NCBI RefSeq assembly: GCF_003480315.1
Contig: NZ_QUIV01000023.1
Span: 460-46,973, forward strand
DNA: 46,514 bases
Reading direction: 5' to 3'
From: Clostridium sp. AM33-3
GTDB taxonomy: Bacteria > Bacillota > Clostridia > Lachnospirales > Lachnospiraceae
The notes under the pieces were generated by a model, which was given only the letters and a program-made list of their open reading frames with translations, did not search any database and was not told where the DNA came from. The translations under genes were made by a program, and so were the position numbers. Each line of letters starts with the position of its first letter. Within the stretch, counting starts at the first letter, position 1. This document shows positions 8,741 to 17,443 of this stretch, in pieces.

Positions 8741-9625
8741 TTATTTTAAAAGGCTGGGGATATCGAGAAGTCCCCAGCCTTGCTGGTTTCTGGGGAGACC
8801 AAGATCTACGGCACGTTCCCGCAAAAGAAGCTTTACATCGCGGTTGGACATTTCCGGATTCTGCTCCAAAAGCAGGGCAATGGCACCGGAAACATAAGGA
8901 GTGGCCATACTGGTGCCGCTTTTTATGGTGTAACAGCCGCTCTGATTGCTGCAGCTTGTGATGGCCGCCCCCGGAGCTACAATATCCGGTTTACATACAC
9001 AGGAACGGGTCGGTCCCCGCCCAGAGTAGTCGGACATGCGGCTGCCCATGACATTGACTACCTGGTCATCATCGGAACAGCCTACCGTGATGACTTTGCG
9101 GCTGATGCCCGGCGTGGTGATGGTTCCCCGCTTTGGTCCCATGTTCCCAGCTGCCACAACCACTACAAGGCCTGCATCCCAGATTTCTTCGACACCGCGC
9201 ACCAGGGCAGATGTCTCACTCATGTTCCGGCCGGAGAACGAGCCGACGGACACATTGACGATACGGATGTTGAATCGGTCGCGCTGCTGCAGGATGAGGT
9301 GGAGACCGGCCAGGACATCGGAAACATAGCCGCCGCCCCGTTTGTCCAGCACCTTGACCGGAATGAGGTGGCAGCCGGGAGCGATGCCGCAGAACCGGCC
9401 TTTGCTGGCACTGCCGTCCCCGGCGATGATGCCGCAGACATGAGTGCCGTGTCCGTTATCATCATAAGGCAGCCGTCGTCGCCGTACCATATCAAAAAAG
9501 GCGGCGATCCGTTCCTGATAGTCTTCGTGGGGAAAGCAGCCGGTATCCAGTACGGCTACCCCAATGCCGCGTCCGGTGGGGTGGTCAGAACCGGATCCGG
9601 GAGGGAAAATGGGGGCCTGGCTCAT
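8741..9625 (-). CDS. Subtilisin-like serine protease (S8), apparently without signal peptide
   Basis: The 294-residue protein is almost only a subtilase catalytic domain. Asp27 is in VAVLDTG, His59 in DDNGHGTHVCG, and Ser239 in SGTSMATPYVSGAIALLL. The oxyanion asparagine is in VVVAAGNMGP. There is no hydrophobic leader and no pro-peptide, so it may act inside the cell, like intracellular subtilisins, or leave by an unusual route. GGGAG lies about six bases before the ATG at 9625. It is transcribed towards serA and convergent with it. Its C-terminal codons also form a strong hairpin (see 8742-8781). Target proteins are unknown. Confidence 0.88.
   Translation of the reverse strand: MSQAPIFPPGSGSDHPTGRGIGVAVLDTGCFPHEDYQERIAAFFDMVRRRRLPYDDNGHGTHVCGIIAGDGSASKGRFCGIAPGCHLIPVKVLDKRGGGYVSDVLAGLHLILQQRDRFNIRIVNVSVGSFSGRNMSETSALVRGVEEIWDAGLVVVVAAGNMGPKRGTITTPGISRKVITVGCSDDDQVVNVMGSRMSDYSGRGPTRSCVCKPDIVAPGAAITSCSNQSGCYTIKSGTSMATPYVSGAIALLLEQNPEMSNRDVKLLLRERAVDLGLPRNQQGWGLLDIPSLLK
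8742..8781 (-). terminator. Hairpin embedded in the 3' end of the protease gene
   Basis: AAGGCTGGGGA and TCCCCAGCCTT form a perfect 11-bp stem. On the minus strand it is followed by TTTAAAATAA, a weak U-tract. It overlaps the codons for the conserved GWGLLDIPSLL end, so the coding sequence seems to double as a terminator. It may also serve serA from the other side. Confidence 0.5.
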
Positions 9626-9816
9626 GGGAACTCCCGGCTTTTTTTACTGTTATGGTATTCAGGAGAAGCACTTCCCGTACGTGTCCATACTTAAGAATAT
9701 CTTCATAATCTATTTAAACATTATACAAACATTTCCGTAAGGCTTATGTTATACTAAAGTCAGAAAAAAGATATACATCTGAACTCCTTAAAACTTTTTT
9801 GAAACGAATATGTAAG

Positions 9817-9855
9817 AAAAAATCCTGTGCAACCATCACGGCACAGGATTTTTTT
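9817..9855 (+). terminator. Strong hairpin with T-tract in the protease-recA gap
   Basis: AATCCTGTGC pairs with GCACAGGATT around a ten-base loop and is followed by six or so T residues on the plus strand. No plus-strand gene precedes it, so it ends an unidentified short transcript or shields recA. Apart from this hairpin, the recA promoter and the LexA box, I see nothing in 9626-10193. Confidence 0.65.
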
Positions 9856-10090
9856 GTTTCATTTGACATGCTGTCTGCGGCATGCTATATTGAAGATGCA
9901 GTCCAGCGGGCCGTCCGGCCCATCTGATTATCCGGCCTTTCGCCAGAATCCACTTTTATCATTGAGAAAACCGATTCTGTTCAGAATATGCACCGTTCTT
10001 TGCAGTATCGGCAAAACCCTGTTGCCGGGCACACATGTGTGAATCAGTAAGGGAACAGCAAAAATCCTGCGGCTGAGCGGAAACAATTTG

Positions 10091-10119
10091 TTGACATTTG
10101 AAGCAGTTTATACTATGAT
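10091..10119 (+). promoter_or_regulatory. recA promoter
   Basis: TTGACA (10091-10096) and TATGAT (10114-10119) are separated by exactly 17 bases. Confidence 0.8.
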
Positions 10120-10133
10120 TAAAACATTGAAAA

Positions 10134-10145
10134 GAACATTTGTTC
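10134..10145. promoter_or_regulatory. LexA (SOS) box of recA
   Basis: GAACATTTGTTC matches the Firmicute LexA/DinR core GAAC-N4-GTTC exactly. It lies just after the expected start of transcription, where bound LexA would block elongation or initiation. This is how recA is controlled in relatives; regulation here is inferred from the site. Confidence 0.8.
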
Positions 10146-10193
10146 GCAGACTGAAATACAGAAAACTGCGAGGTTCTGCATTTGGAGGAAGAT

Positions 10194-11276
10194 ATGAATA
10201 AAGACGATAAATTAAAAGCATTGGACGCTGCCATCACACAGATTGAGAAGTCTTACGGAAAGGGCTCTATCATGAAACTGGGCGATTCCGGCACCAATAT
10301 GAATATTGAAACCGTTCCGACCGGTTCCATCAGCCTGGATATCGCGCTGGGCCTTGGCGGTGTGCCGAAGGGCCGTGTCATTGAGATCTACGGACCGGAG
10401 TCCAGTGGTAAAACTACGGTAGCACTCCACATGGTTGCAGAGGTACAGAAGCGCGGCGGCATTGCCGGCTTCATCGACGCAGAGCATGCGCTGGATCCGG
10501 TATACGCAAAGAATATCGGTGTGGATATTGACAATCTCTACATTTCGCAGCCGGACAACGGTGAGCAGGCTCTGGAAATTACCGAGACCATGGTTCGTTC
10601 CGGCGCAGTAGATATTGTGATCGTGGACTCTGTTGCAGCTCTGGTTCCAAAGGCCGAGATTGATGGTGAGATGGGAGATTCCCATGTGGGCCTGCAGGCC
10701 CGCCTGATGTCTCAGGCACTGCGTAAGCTGACCGGTATCATCAGCAAGTCAAACTGTTGTGTGATCTTTATCAACCAGCTGCGTGAAAAGGTTGGAGTTA
10801 TGTTCGGCAATCCGGAGACGACCACCGGCGGCCGTGCACTGAAGTTCTATTCCTCCGTCCGCATGGATGTGCGCCGTGTGGAGTCCATCAAGCAGGGCGG
10901 CGAGGTGATCGGCAATCATGTACGTGTCAAAGTCGTAAAAAATAAGATTGCTCCGCCGTTCAAGGAGGCAGAGTTTGACATTATGTTCGGTCAGGGCATT
11001 TCCAAAGAGGGAGATATTCTGGACCTGGCAGCCAAGGATAACATCGTGGAGAAGAGCGGTGCCTGGTATGCCTACGGCGGCGCCAAGATCGGCCAGGGCC
11101 GTGAAAATGCCAAGACCTACCTGCGTGAGCATCCGGCAGTCTGCGCTGAGATTGAGACGAAGGTGCGTGAGAAACACGGCCTTCCGGCAGATGAGGCGGT
11201 AGCGGCCCTCGCAGCAGGCGCAGCAGAGGAAGAGGTGCAGGACGCAGCATTCACCGGTGCTGATGACGCTGAGTAG
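10194..11276 (+). CDS. recA: Recombinase RecA
   Basis: RecA forms ATP-dependent filaments on single-stranded DNA, drives strand exchange and triggers LexA self-cleavage. The 360-residue protein carries the Walker A motif GPESSGKTT, the Walker B region [12 protein letters not shown], the [22 protein letters not shown] segment and a short acidic tail. I start it at ATG 10194, nine bases after GGAGG-type ribosome site at 10184-10188, rather than at the in-frame TTG at 10182 that overlaps that site. Promoter and LexA box lie directly upstream and recX follows, the standard SOS arrangement. Confidence 0.98.
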   Translation: MNKDDKLKALDAAITQIEKSYGKGSIMKLGDSGTNMNIETVPTGSISLDIALGLGGVPKGRVIEIYGPESSGKTTVALHMVAEVQKRGGIAGFIDAEHALDPVYAKNIGVDIDNLYISQPDNGEQALEITETMVRSGAVDIVIVDSVAALVPKAEIDGEMGDSHVGLQARLMSQALRKLTGIISKSNCCVIFINQLREKVGVMFGNPETTTGGRALKFYSSVRMDVRRVESIKQGGEVIGNHVRVKVVKNKIAPPFKEAEFDIMFGQGISKEGDILDLAAKDNIVEKSGAWYAYGGAKIGQGRENAKTYLREHPAVCAEIETKVREKHGLPADEAVAALAAGAAEEEVQDAAFTGADDAE

Positions 11277-11280
11277 TTCT

Positions 11281-11856
11281 ATGAAAATATGGACTATACA
11301 GGGCGGAGAAGTACAGGTGCAAAGTCTGCCCATGGAATCTTTGCAGTCCGGAAAACAGCAGAATCCGGCGGCAAACAGAAAGAAAGCAAACGGTCAGAAC
11401 AGAACAGTCCGGGAGTGCGCCCTCGCACTCCTGGAGTTTCGTGACCGGACCGAGCGGGAACTTCGCCGGAAGCTGAAAGAGCGTGAATACAGCACAGAGG
11501 AAATAGATGAGACGGTACTCTTTTTAAAAGAGTACCGTTATTTAGACGATGCGGCTTACGCGGGGCGTTATATCCGCACCTGTGCCGCACGGAAAAGCCG
11601 CTGGCAGATCCGGGCAGATTTAGAGCGCAAGGGAGTATCCCGTGAGATCATTGATCTTCAGCTTCAGGAGGAATATGTGGACGAGGACAGCCAGATCCGA
11701 AAGCTTCTTGAGAAGAAAGGATATGAACCCGGAAAGAGCATGGAGCCTGCAGAATACCGTCGTCTTATGGGGGCACTTGGCCGCCGCGGATTCTCCGGTG
11801 AGGCAATCCGCAGAGTCATGGAAAGCATGCGTGAGGAGTATGACTCGTTCCTCTGA
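11281..11856 (+). CDS. recX: RecA regulator RecX
   Basis: RecX binds RecA filaments and limits their growth. The protein (about 191 residues from ATG 11281) contains three-helix RecX repeats, seen as ALALLEFRDRTERELRRKL, then DETVLFLKEYRYLDDAAYA and a C-terminal repeat. It follows recA immediately, as in many Firmicutes. The start is uncertain: an in-frame GTG at 11257 would overlap recA, and no clear ribosome site precedes any candidate, so translational coupling to recA is likely. Confidence 0.85.
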   Translation: MKIWTIQGGEVQVQSLPMESLQSGKQQNPAANRKKANGQNRTVRECALALLEFRDRTERELRRKLKEREYSTEEIDETVLFLKEYRYLDDAAYAGRYIRTCAARKSRWQIRADLERKGVSREIIDLQLQEEYVDEDSQIRKLLEKKGYEPGKSMEPAEYRRLMGALGRRGFSGEAIRRVMESMREEYDSFL

Positions 11857-11921
11857 TTGTAGCTGCAGAACGTATAAGGCTGCTTCCATTCAGAAAATTC
11901 GTGCCCATGAAAGGTATCTTA

Positions 11922-11950
11922 TTGACATAGTGCACAAAACAGTTTAAAAT
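11922..11950 (+). promoter_or_regulatory. rny promoter
   Basis: TTGACA (11922-11927) and TAAAAT (11945-11950) are 17 bases apart, about 50 bases upstream of the rny start. Confidence 0.7.
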
Positions 11951-11999
11951 TGAAGTGTTGTATTGGTGTACAATGAAAATTAAATAAGGAGGTGCTCCT

Positions 12000-13544
12000 G
12001 TGTCAACGATAATAGCAGTTGTAATTACACTGTGTGTTGTGGCGCCTATTACCTGGGCTGTTGCGACCGCGCATCGGAAGAATGCTTACGAAAGCAAGAT
12101 CGGAACCGCGGAAGAAAAAGCCAGGGAAATAATAGATGAAGCGTTAAAGACGGCAGAGACAAAGAAGCGAGAAGCTCTCCTGGAGGCAAAGGAAGAGTCT
12201 TTAAAGACTAAGAATGAGCTGGATAAAGAGACAAAGGAAAGAAGAGCTGAACTTCAGCGCTATGAACGACGTGTGCTGAGCAAAGAAGAAAATCTGGACA
12301 AAAAAGCAGAGAACATGGAACGGCGGGAAGCCGGACTTGCATCCCGTGAGGAAGCCTTGAACAAGCGTAACAGCGAGGTTGAGGCCCTGTACGAAAAAGG
12401 AATACAGGAACTGGAGCGTATTTCCGGTTTAACCTCCGAACAGGCAAAAGAGTATCTGCTCAGATCTGTTGAGGCAGAGGTCAAGCATGATACTGCCAAG
12501 ATGATCAAGGATCTGGAAAACAAGGCAAAAGAAGAGGCTGACAAAAAGGCAAAAGAGTACGTGGTCACTGCAATCCAGAGATGTGCTGCAGACCATGTGG
12601 CCGAGACGACGGTGTCAGTCGTACAGCTTCCGAACGATGAAATGAAGGGTCGCATCATTGGCCGTGAGGGTCGTAACATCCGTACCCTTGAGACCATGAC
12701 CGGCGTAGAGCTGATCATCGATGATACTCCGGAGGCGGTGGTATTATCCGGCTTTGATCCGGTACGGCGTGAGGTGGCAAGAATTGCCCTGGAACGTCTG
12801 ATCGTGGATGGACGTATCCATCCTGCAAGAATCGAAGAGATGGTAGAGAAAGCGCAGCGTGAAGTTGAAGCGAATATGCGTGAGGATGGTGAGGCTGCAG
12901 CCCTTGAGGTTGGCATCCATGGAATCCATCCGGAACTGATCAAACTGCTTGGTAAGATGAAGTTCAGAACCAGTTACGGTCAGAATGCGTTAAAGCATTC
13001 TATCGAGGTTGCACAGCTGGCAGGTCTGCTGGCCGCAGAGGTCGGAGCAGATGTGCGTCTGGCAAAGCGTGCCGGTTTACTGCATGACATTGGAAAAGCC
13101 ATTGACCATGAGATGGAGGGCTCCCATGTACAGCTTGGTGCAGATCTTTGCAGAAAGTACAAAGAGTCTCCTACTGTTATCAACGCAGTAGAATCCCATC
13201 ATGGTGATGTTGAGCCGCAGGGTCTGATCCCGTGCCTGGTACAGGCTGCAGATACGATTTCCGCAGCAAGACCTGGTGCAAGAAGAGAGACTGTGGAGAC
13301 ATATACCAACAGATTAAAACAGCTTGAAGAGATCACAAACTCCTTCAAGGGAGTTGACAAGTCCTTTGCCATCCAGGCAGGCCGTGAGGTTCGTATCATG
13401 GTTATCCCGGAGCAGGTAAGTGACGACGATATGGTCCTGATGGCACGTGAGATTTCCAAGCGCATCGAGGATGAGCTGGAATATCCGGGCCAGATCAAGG
13501 TCAACGTGATCCGCGAATCCCGTGTGACAGATTACGCAAAATAA
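12000..13544 (+). CDS. rny: Ribonuclease Y
   Basis: RNase Y is the membrane-anchored endoribonuclease that starts mRNA decay in many Firmicutes. The 514-residue protein starts with a GTG behind AAGGAGGTG. It has one N-terminal membrane helix ([20 protein letters not shown]), a long charged coiled coil (residues ~30-200), a KH RNA-binding domain ([19 protein letters not shown]) and an HD phosphohydrolase domain with [14 protein letters not shown]. Length and domain order match the family. It has its own promoter and a strong terminator at 13587, so it is probably monocistronic. Confidence 0.97.
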   Translation: MSTIIAVVITLCVVAPITWAVATAHRKNAYESKIGTAEEKAREIIDEALKTAETKKREALLEAKEESLKTKNELDKETKERRAELQRYERRVLSKEENLDKKAENMERREAGLASREEALNKRNSEVEALYEKGIQELERISGLTSEQAKEYLLRSVEAEVKHDTAKMIKDLENKAKEEADKKAKEYVVTAIQRCAADHVAETTVSVVQLPNDEMKGRIIGREGRNIRTLETMTGVELIIDDTPEAVVLSGFDPVRREVARIALERLIVDGRIHPARIEEMVEKAQREVEANMREDGEAAALEVGIHGIHPELIKLLGKMKFRTSYGQNALKHSIEVAQLAGLLAAEVGADVRLAKRAGLLHDIGKAIDHEMEGSHVQLGADLCRKYKESPTVINAVESHHGDVEPQGLIPCLVQAADTISAARPGARRETVETYTNRLKQLEEITNSFKGVDKSFAIQAGREVRIMVIPEQVSDDDMVLMAREISKRIEDELEYPGQIKVNVIRESRVTDYAK

Positions 13545-13586
13545 TCGTTTTCATGCGGACAGCAGCACAGTATATCAACAGAAATG

Positions 13587-13620
13587 AAAGACCGGTATTG
13601 AGAAAATGCCGGTCTTTTTT
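13587..13620 (+). terminator. rny terminator
   Basis: GACCGGTAT and ATGCCGGTC form the stem, followed by TTTTTT. The same 34 bases recur unchanged at 15287-15320 after the DUF819 gene. Confidence 0.9.
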
Positions 13621-13748
13621 ATTTCATAGGAAATTGCGTCCTATGAAACAAAAAGCGCTCCGCAGGGATGCGCACTCGGCGCAAAGGTAGATGGTTGCTG
13701 AAGCAACCGCGCCTCGGCGCGAGAATGTGCCAAGGCACATTCTTTTTT
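13621..13748. repeat. Palindromic intergenic repeat, copy 1
   Basis: TTTCATAGGA and TCCTATGAAA form a 10-bp stem around the loop AATTGCG. This is followed by AAAAAGCGCTCCGCAGGGATGCGC and further short hairpins (GGTTGCTGAAGCAACC, GCGCCTCGGCGC, AATGTGCCAAGGCACATT). Related copies are at 13900, 20375 and 27311 (inverted). It has no coding capacity. Confidence 0.8.
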
Positions 13749-13771
13749 ATAAGCATATTTATGTCTGAAAA

Positions 13772-13800
13772 TTGACTTTTTTACTGTTACCCTTTATACT
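13772..13800 (+). promoter_or_regulatory. Sigma-A promoter upstream of a short terminated transcript
   Basis: TTGACT (13772-13777) and TATACT (13795-13800) are 17 bases apart. A terminator follows only about 100 bases later. Confidence 0.6.
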
Positions 13801-13806
13801 ACATAG

Positions 13807-13899
13807 AAGAAAAGTCAAAAAAAGAAACGGCAATGTGAAGGGGCATTACACCATTCGAGAAGTCACTTAAGGGGCCAGAACATGATTCTGGCCCTTTTT
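13807..13899 (+). ncRNA. Candidate ~93-nt small RNA or terminated leader
   Basis: A good promoter (13772-13800) and a strong terminator (13871-13899) bracket about 93 bases with no open reading frame of useful size. It lies 170 bases ahead of the DUF819 transporter gene, so it may be either a free small RNA or an attenuated leader. I do not recognise a known riboswitch class. Confidence 0.35.
13871..13899 (+). terminator. Intrinsic terminator ending the short transcript
   Basis: GGGGCCAGAA pairs with TTCTGGCCC around a CATGA loop and is followed by TTTTT. Confidence 0.85.
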
Positions 13900-13928
13900 G
13901 TATGGTAGGAAATTGTGTCCTATCATAC
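13900..13928. repeat. Palindromic intergenic repeat, short copy
   Basis: TATGGTAGGA and TCCTATCATA pair (one G-T) around the loop AATTGTG. It is the hairpin core of the 13621 repeat without its GC-rich tail. Confidence 0.65.
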
Positions 13929-14066
13929 CTCACATTGTCCTGCGGTCCGTGAAAAGATATTGAAATGGGGAAGGAGGGGAAGGAGGAAAATTCAACCGCC
14001 TGTTTTGACTTGTTCTGAAAAAAATGAAAGCCCACCGATATCTGGTGGCGGAATGGAGCATTTCAA

Positions 14067-15242
14067 ATGATTCATGATGGATTTATCTATCTGGCCACTT
14101 TAATGCTGTTGGCAGCAATTTTGGTCAATCTTCCTGTGTACCTGCGGGGAAAGGGCGCACAGACTTTTTTTAAATTTGCACCGCCGATCGTTCTGATCTA
14201 TTTAGGCATGATGCTTTTATGCACTATGAAAGTATGGGATTTGCAGGATACGTCAGCCGTTTATGTAGCAATTAAAAATCCATTACTCTACGCGATGCTG
14301 TTTTTAATGCTGCTTCGTTGTGATCTGAAAAAGATTATTAAATTAGGACCGAAAATGCTGATCGGTTTCTTCTCAGCAAGTATTTCAATCGGTGTTGGTT
14401 TTGTAGTAAGCTATGGTATTTTCCATAAATTACTGGGCCCGGACAGCTGGAAAGCACTTGCAGCACTGTGCGGAAGCTGGTTAGGCGGCGGCAGTAATAT
14501 GCTGGCGGTTCAGGCAATTCTGGATGTGAGTGAAGAAAGTCTGGCATATGCCCTGGTAATGGACTCGGTTTGTGCAGTGATCTATGTTATGTTCCTTCTG
14601 TGGGTAATCAATTTCTCTAAGGAATTCAACTCCTGGACAAAGGCAGATGTACGTCTGATCGATGAAGTAGGAGCATCTCTGGAAAAAGAGGCAAGGGAGG
14701 ACAAGAGGCCTCTTGCATGGAAAAACATGCTTCTTTTGATCGGTGTATCCTTTTTTGTATCCTCTCTGTCCAAGGATGCCGGTGTTATGGTTGCTTCCGT
14801 TCTGCCTGTTTTTGATAAGGCAACCTGGACGGTCCTTCTCGTAACAGCTGCCGGCCTGATCGCAGCGATGACTCCGTTTGGAAAGATTAAGGGAACGGAA
14901 GAGGTTTCCAATATCATTCTTTACATTGTCGTTGCGATGATCGCTTCCAGAGCAGATATCTCTGCTATGGGAAATGCACCGGTATGGCTGGCAGCCGGAT
15001 TCCTGATCCTGCTGATCCATGTAGCGGTTATGGTAATCCTCGCAAAGCTGATCCGGCTGGATATCTTTACCTGTGGCGTTGCTTCGCTGGCGAATATCGG
15101 AGGAACTGCGACAGCACCGGTACTTGCAGGCGCATACAGTAACGCGCTGGTTCCGATCGGTATCCTGATGGCTCTCCTCGGCAATATTATTGGAACGCCG
15201 GGCGGCGCATTTGTAGGATACTTAATGAGCCTGATCGGTTAG
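14067..15242 (+). CDS. DUF819 family integral membrane protein (putative transporter)
   Basis: The 391-residue protein is almost all membrane: about ten or more hydrophobic helices with short charged loops. Two glycine-rich re-entrant motifs are visible, LCGSWLGGGSNMLAVQAIL near residue 135 and GVASLANIGGTATAPVLAGAY near the C-terminus, at equivalent places in two halves. This is the DUF819 family (YjcL-like), related to GltS-type sodium symporters. The substrate is not known. GGAG lies nine bases before the ATG. A small promoter-terminator unit upstream may control it. It ends in a private terminator and is probably monocistronic. Confidence 0.85.
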   Translation: MIHDGFIYLATLMLLAAILVNLPVYLRGKGAQTFFKFAPPIVLIYLGMMLLCTMKVWDLQDTSAVYVAIKNPLLYAMLFLMLLRCDLKKIIKLGPKMLIGFFSASISIGVGFVVSYGIFHKLLGPDSWKALAALCGSWLGGGSNMLAVQAILDVSEESLAYALVMDSVCAVIYVMFLLWVINFSKEFNSWTKADVRLIDEVGASLEKEAREDKRPLAWKNMLLLIGVSFFVSSLSKDAGVMVASVLPVFDKATWTVLLVTAAGLIAAMTPFGKIKGTEEVSNIILYIVVAMIASRADISAMGNAPVWLAAGFLILLIHVAVMVILAKLIRLDIFTCGVASLANIGGTATAPVLAGAYSNALVPIGILMALLGNIIGTPGGAFVGYLMSLIG

Positions 15243-15286
15243 AGAACAACAATTGAAAAACGGGTAACACAAGAGAAACGAAATAA

Positions 15287-15320
15287 AAGACCGGTATTGA
15301 GAAAATGCCGGTCTTTTTTC
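15287..15320 (+). terminator. Terminator of the DUF819 gene
   Basis: It is identical over 34 bases to the rny terminator at 13587-13620. Confidence 0.9.
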
Positions 15321-15360
15321 TTACGTTTTTATGAGAAAACTTACGAATCAGGATGGCATC

Positions 15361-15389
15361 TTGACATTGGAAAAGAGATGTAATAGAGT
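15361..15389 (+). promoter_or_regulatory. Probable promoter of the 15466 gene
   Basis: A perfect TTGACA at 15361 is followed 17 bases later by TAGAGT, a weak -10 box. Confidence 0.4.
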
Positions 15390-15465
15390 AAAACTGTAAT
15401 AATCCAGATCCATAGAAAAAGCTGAGTATCCAGCAATAAATCATAAAAAGAGAGTGGGGAAGATG

Positions 15466-16449
15466 ATGAGTAAAAAGAAATTGATTGGTATGATTACCAT
15501 CGCAGCTCTCCTGGCAGGGCTGATGGCAATGCCGGTTATGGCGGCAAGCAGAAAAAAAATTAAAACTGTCAGTCTGAAGGTAGAGGCATCGATCACACCG
15601 GAAACCAGGATTGGCTCGGAAGATGTAGATGTAGAAGTAAAAGACAGCGCCAAGTATTCCTACGATACATACGAGGTAAACAACAGTGGCTTTGAGTGGG
15701 AGGCTACTGATGTTCCGGAGCTTACCATTTATCTGCGCGCAGAGGACAGCTATTATTTTGCAGTTACGAAACTGAGCGACGTCAAAGTAGATGGGGCAAC
15801 TCTTGTGAAAGCATCCAAGCAGGATTCCTCAGAAACCTTAAAGGTGGTAGTAAAGCTGCCGTCTCTTTCTGAATATGTGGCAGATTTCTCTGAGGAAGAG
15901 ACCGTGACACTGACTGACAATGGTTTTGCAGTCTGGAATCCAATTTCCGGAGCGGGCAGCTATGAAGTCATGGTGTATCGTGACGGAAACACAGTCGGCG
16001 TGACTGCGCGTACCGTAGCAGAGACAAATTACAATTTAAAGAACGAAGTGACCAGACCGGCAAATTACCAGGTAAAGGTCCGGCCGGTGAATGGAGAGAA
16101 TGCTTCCAATAAAGGCAAGTGGGTAGAATCCAACAGTGTTTATTACAACGCAGATCAGGTGAAGGAAATTCGTGCCGGCGAAGCCGGCGGTCTTCCTGTT
16201 TCCGGTGAGTGGAAGAGTGACACAACCGGCTGGTGGTATCAGCATAGCGATGGAACCTATACGAAGAATGCCTGGGAAGAGATTGCCGGCAAGTGGTATA
16301 TTTTCGATGAGAACGGCTATATGAGAACCGGCTGGGTCGACTGGAACGGTGAAAAATACTATTGTGACAATTCCGGTGCAATGCTGAAAAACACTACAAC
16401 TCCAGATGGATATATTCTGGATTACGATGGACGGATCAAGAATAATTAA
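15466..16449 (+). CDS. Secreted protein with fibronectin-like module and cell-wall-binding repeats
   Basis: The ~327-residue protein starts with a signal peptide (MSKKKLIGMITIAALLAG..., cleavage near VMAA). A beta-rich region of unknown function follows to about residue 140. Next is a fibronectin-III-like segment (FAVWNPISGAGSYEVMVYRD ... YQVKVRPVN). The C-terminus has cell-wall-binding repeats (WYIFDENGYMRTGWVDW, KYYCDNSGAM). ATG 15466 fits GGGGA five bases upstream better than ATG 15463; the in-frame GTG at 15454 overlaps that site. Its role is probably extracellular and wall-attached. It shares only the repeat type with the 597 and 1203 genes. Confidence 0.78.
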   Translation: MSKKKLIGMITIAALLAGLMAMPVMAASRKKIKTVSLKVEASITPETRIGSEDVDVEVKDSAKYSYDTYEVNNSGFEWEATDVPELTIYLRAEDSYYFAVTKLSDVKVDGATLVKASKQDSSETLKVVVKLPSLSEYVADFSEEETVTLTDNGFAVWNPISGAGSYEVMVYRDGNTVGVTARTVAETNYNLKNEVTRPANYQVKVRPVNGENASNKGKWVESNSVYYNADQVKEIRAGEAGGLPVSGEWKSDTTGWWYQHSDGTYTKNAWEEIAGKWYIFDENGYMRTGWVDWNGEKYYCDNSGAMLKNTTTPDGYILDYDGRIKNN

Positions 16450-16464
16450 AAAAATACGATAATA

Positions 16465-16500
16465 AAAACAGCCCAGACGTTAAGTCTACGGGCTGTTTTT
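16465..16500. terminator. Bidirectional terminator between convergent genes
   Basis: AAAAACAGCCC and GGGCTGTTTTT pair around a 14-base loop, with A and T tracts on both sides. It serves the plus-strand wall protein and the minus-strand hydrolase. Confidence 0.9.
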
Positions 16501-16530
16501 GTTTGAAAGAAAACATTTGTTGCAGAAATG

Positions 16531-17334
16531 TTAAAGCGCTATAATATCCCGGTCTTCCGGCACATAGAGATTTCCATGATAGTAAGTCTTGCCTTCGGTC
16601 ATGTAAAGCTCTTTCCGCTTTCCGACGGATTTGTCTTCGGTATGCCAGAGCACCAGATTTGGAATATGCAGGCTTTCAGCCAGCTCGGCGGCATCCTTAA
16701 CGGTGCTGTGGTGCTTCTCGTAAGGCTTGAAGCGGTCACGCTCTTCGTAGAGACAGAATGCCTCGTGAAGCAGCCAGTCGCTGCCTTTCACATAAGGCTC
16801 GCAGTCCGGATTGTAAGGCTCATCACCGGCACAGGTCAGCTTTTTGCCGTTTTTCAGAATGGTGGTGAAGCCAAACTGCCGTGCTTTTGTGGAGTGGATA
16901 TCGAAGAAGGTGACATCGTAATCCAGGATATGCAGGGTTTCACCGTTATGGACCGGGATCAGATGAATGCGGTCACCGATGAGACGGTAGAATTTGTCCT
17001 GCAGGGTCAGCTTACAGAAGGTGTCAATGGTGGATACCAGGCCATCGTGGCAGTAGATCTGGAAATCCCCGTCGTATTTGCCGTTTTTCATGCGGGTAGC
17101 AATGAAACGGACCAGCCAGATCACACCGAGGATGTGGTCGGTATGCTCATGGGTCACGAACAGATGATGGATCTGCGGATAATCGATCTTCATATCCTCC
17201 AGAATCCGCAGGATGCCGTTGCCGCCGCCGGCATCGACCATGAAATACTGGTCGCCGTCACGCAGGGCAAAGCAGGTATTGTAATAATGAGTGGCATTGG
17301 CGTTGCCGGTGCCGAATACGTAAAGCTTTTCCAT
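16531..17334 (-). CDS. Metallo-beta-lactamase-fold hydrolase, RNase Z-like
   Basis: The 267-residue protein has the MBL metal site HLFVTHEHTDHILG (HxHxDH), with further candidate ligands in HNGETLHILDYD, CAGDEPYN and LWHTED. The N-terminus MEKLYVFGTGNANATHYYNT resembles the RNase Z/ElaC and arylsulfatase-like branch, but the long RNase Z exosite arm is absent, so tRNA processing should not be assumed. AAGGAG lies 11 bases before the ATG. It converges with the 15466 gene and is divergent from the small membrane protein gene at 17444. Substrate unknown. Confidence 0.8.
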   Translation of the reverse strand: MEKLYVFGTGNANATHYYNTCFALRDGDQYFMVDAGGGNGILRILEDMKIDYPQIHHLFVTHEHTDHILGVIWLVRFIATRMKNGKYDGDFQIYCHDGLVSTIDTFCKLTLQDKFYRLIGDRIHLIPVHNGETLHILDYDVTFFDIHSTKARQFGFTTILKNGKKLTCAGDEPYNPDCEPYVKGSDWLLHEAFCLYEERDRFKPYEKHHSTVKDAAELAESLHIPNLVLWHTEDKSVGKRKELYMTEGKTYYHGNLYVPEDRDIIAL

Positions 17335-17443
17335 AGGATGTCATACTCCTTATCATTTCGTGAAAACTTGTAACTGTTCAATTTGCAGTATTTATGGTAC
17401 TATACTTCTAGAAAAAAAGCAACCTGAGAGGAGGCATACCGAG

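Noticed and set aside
8780..9694. 304-residue plus-strand frame opposite the subtilase
   Set aside because: It is antisense to a gene with a complete catalytic triad and has composition typical of a reverse-frame shadow.
9700..9857. Small RNA ending at the 9817 terminator
   Set aside because: A TATACT box is present near 9752, but no acceptable -35 box lies at the right distance, so only the terminator was annotated.
13621..13748. CRISPR array
   Set aside because: The repeats are single palindromic elements dispersed through the window, with no regular spacer arrangement and no cas genes.
16528..17373. 281-residue plus-strand frame opposite the MBL hydrolase
   Set aside because: The minus strand carries the HxHxDH motif and a ribosome site; the plus frame has neither recognisable domain nor start signal.
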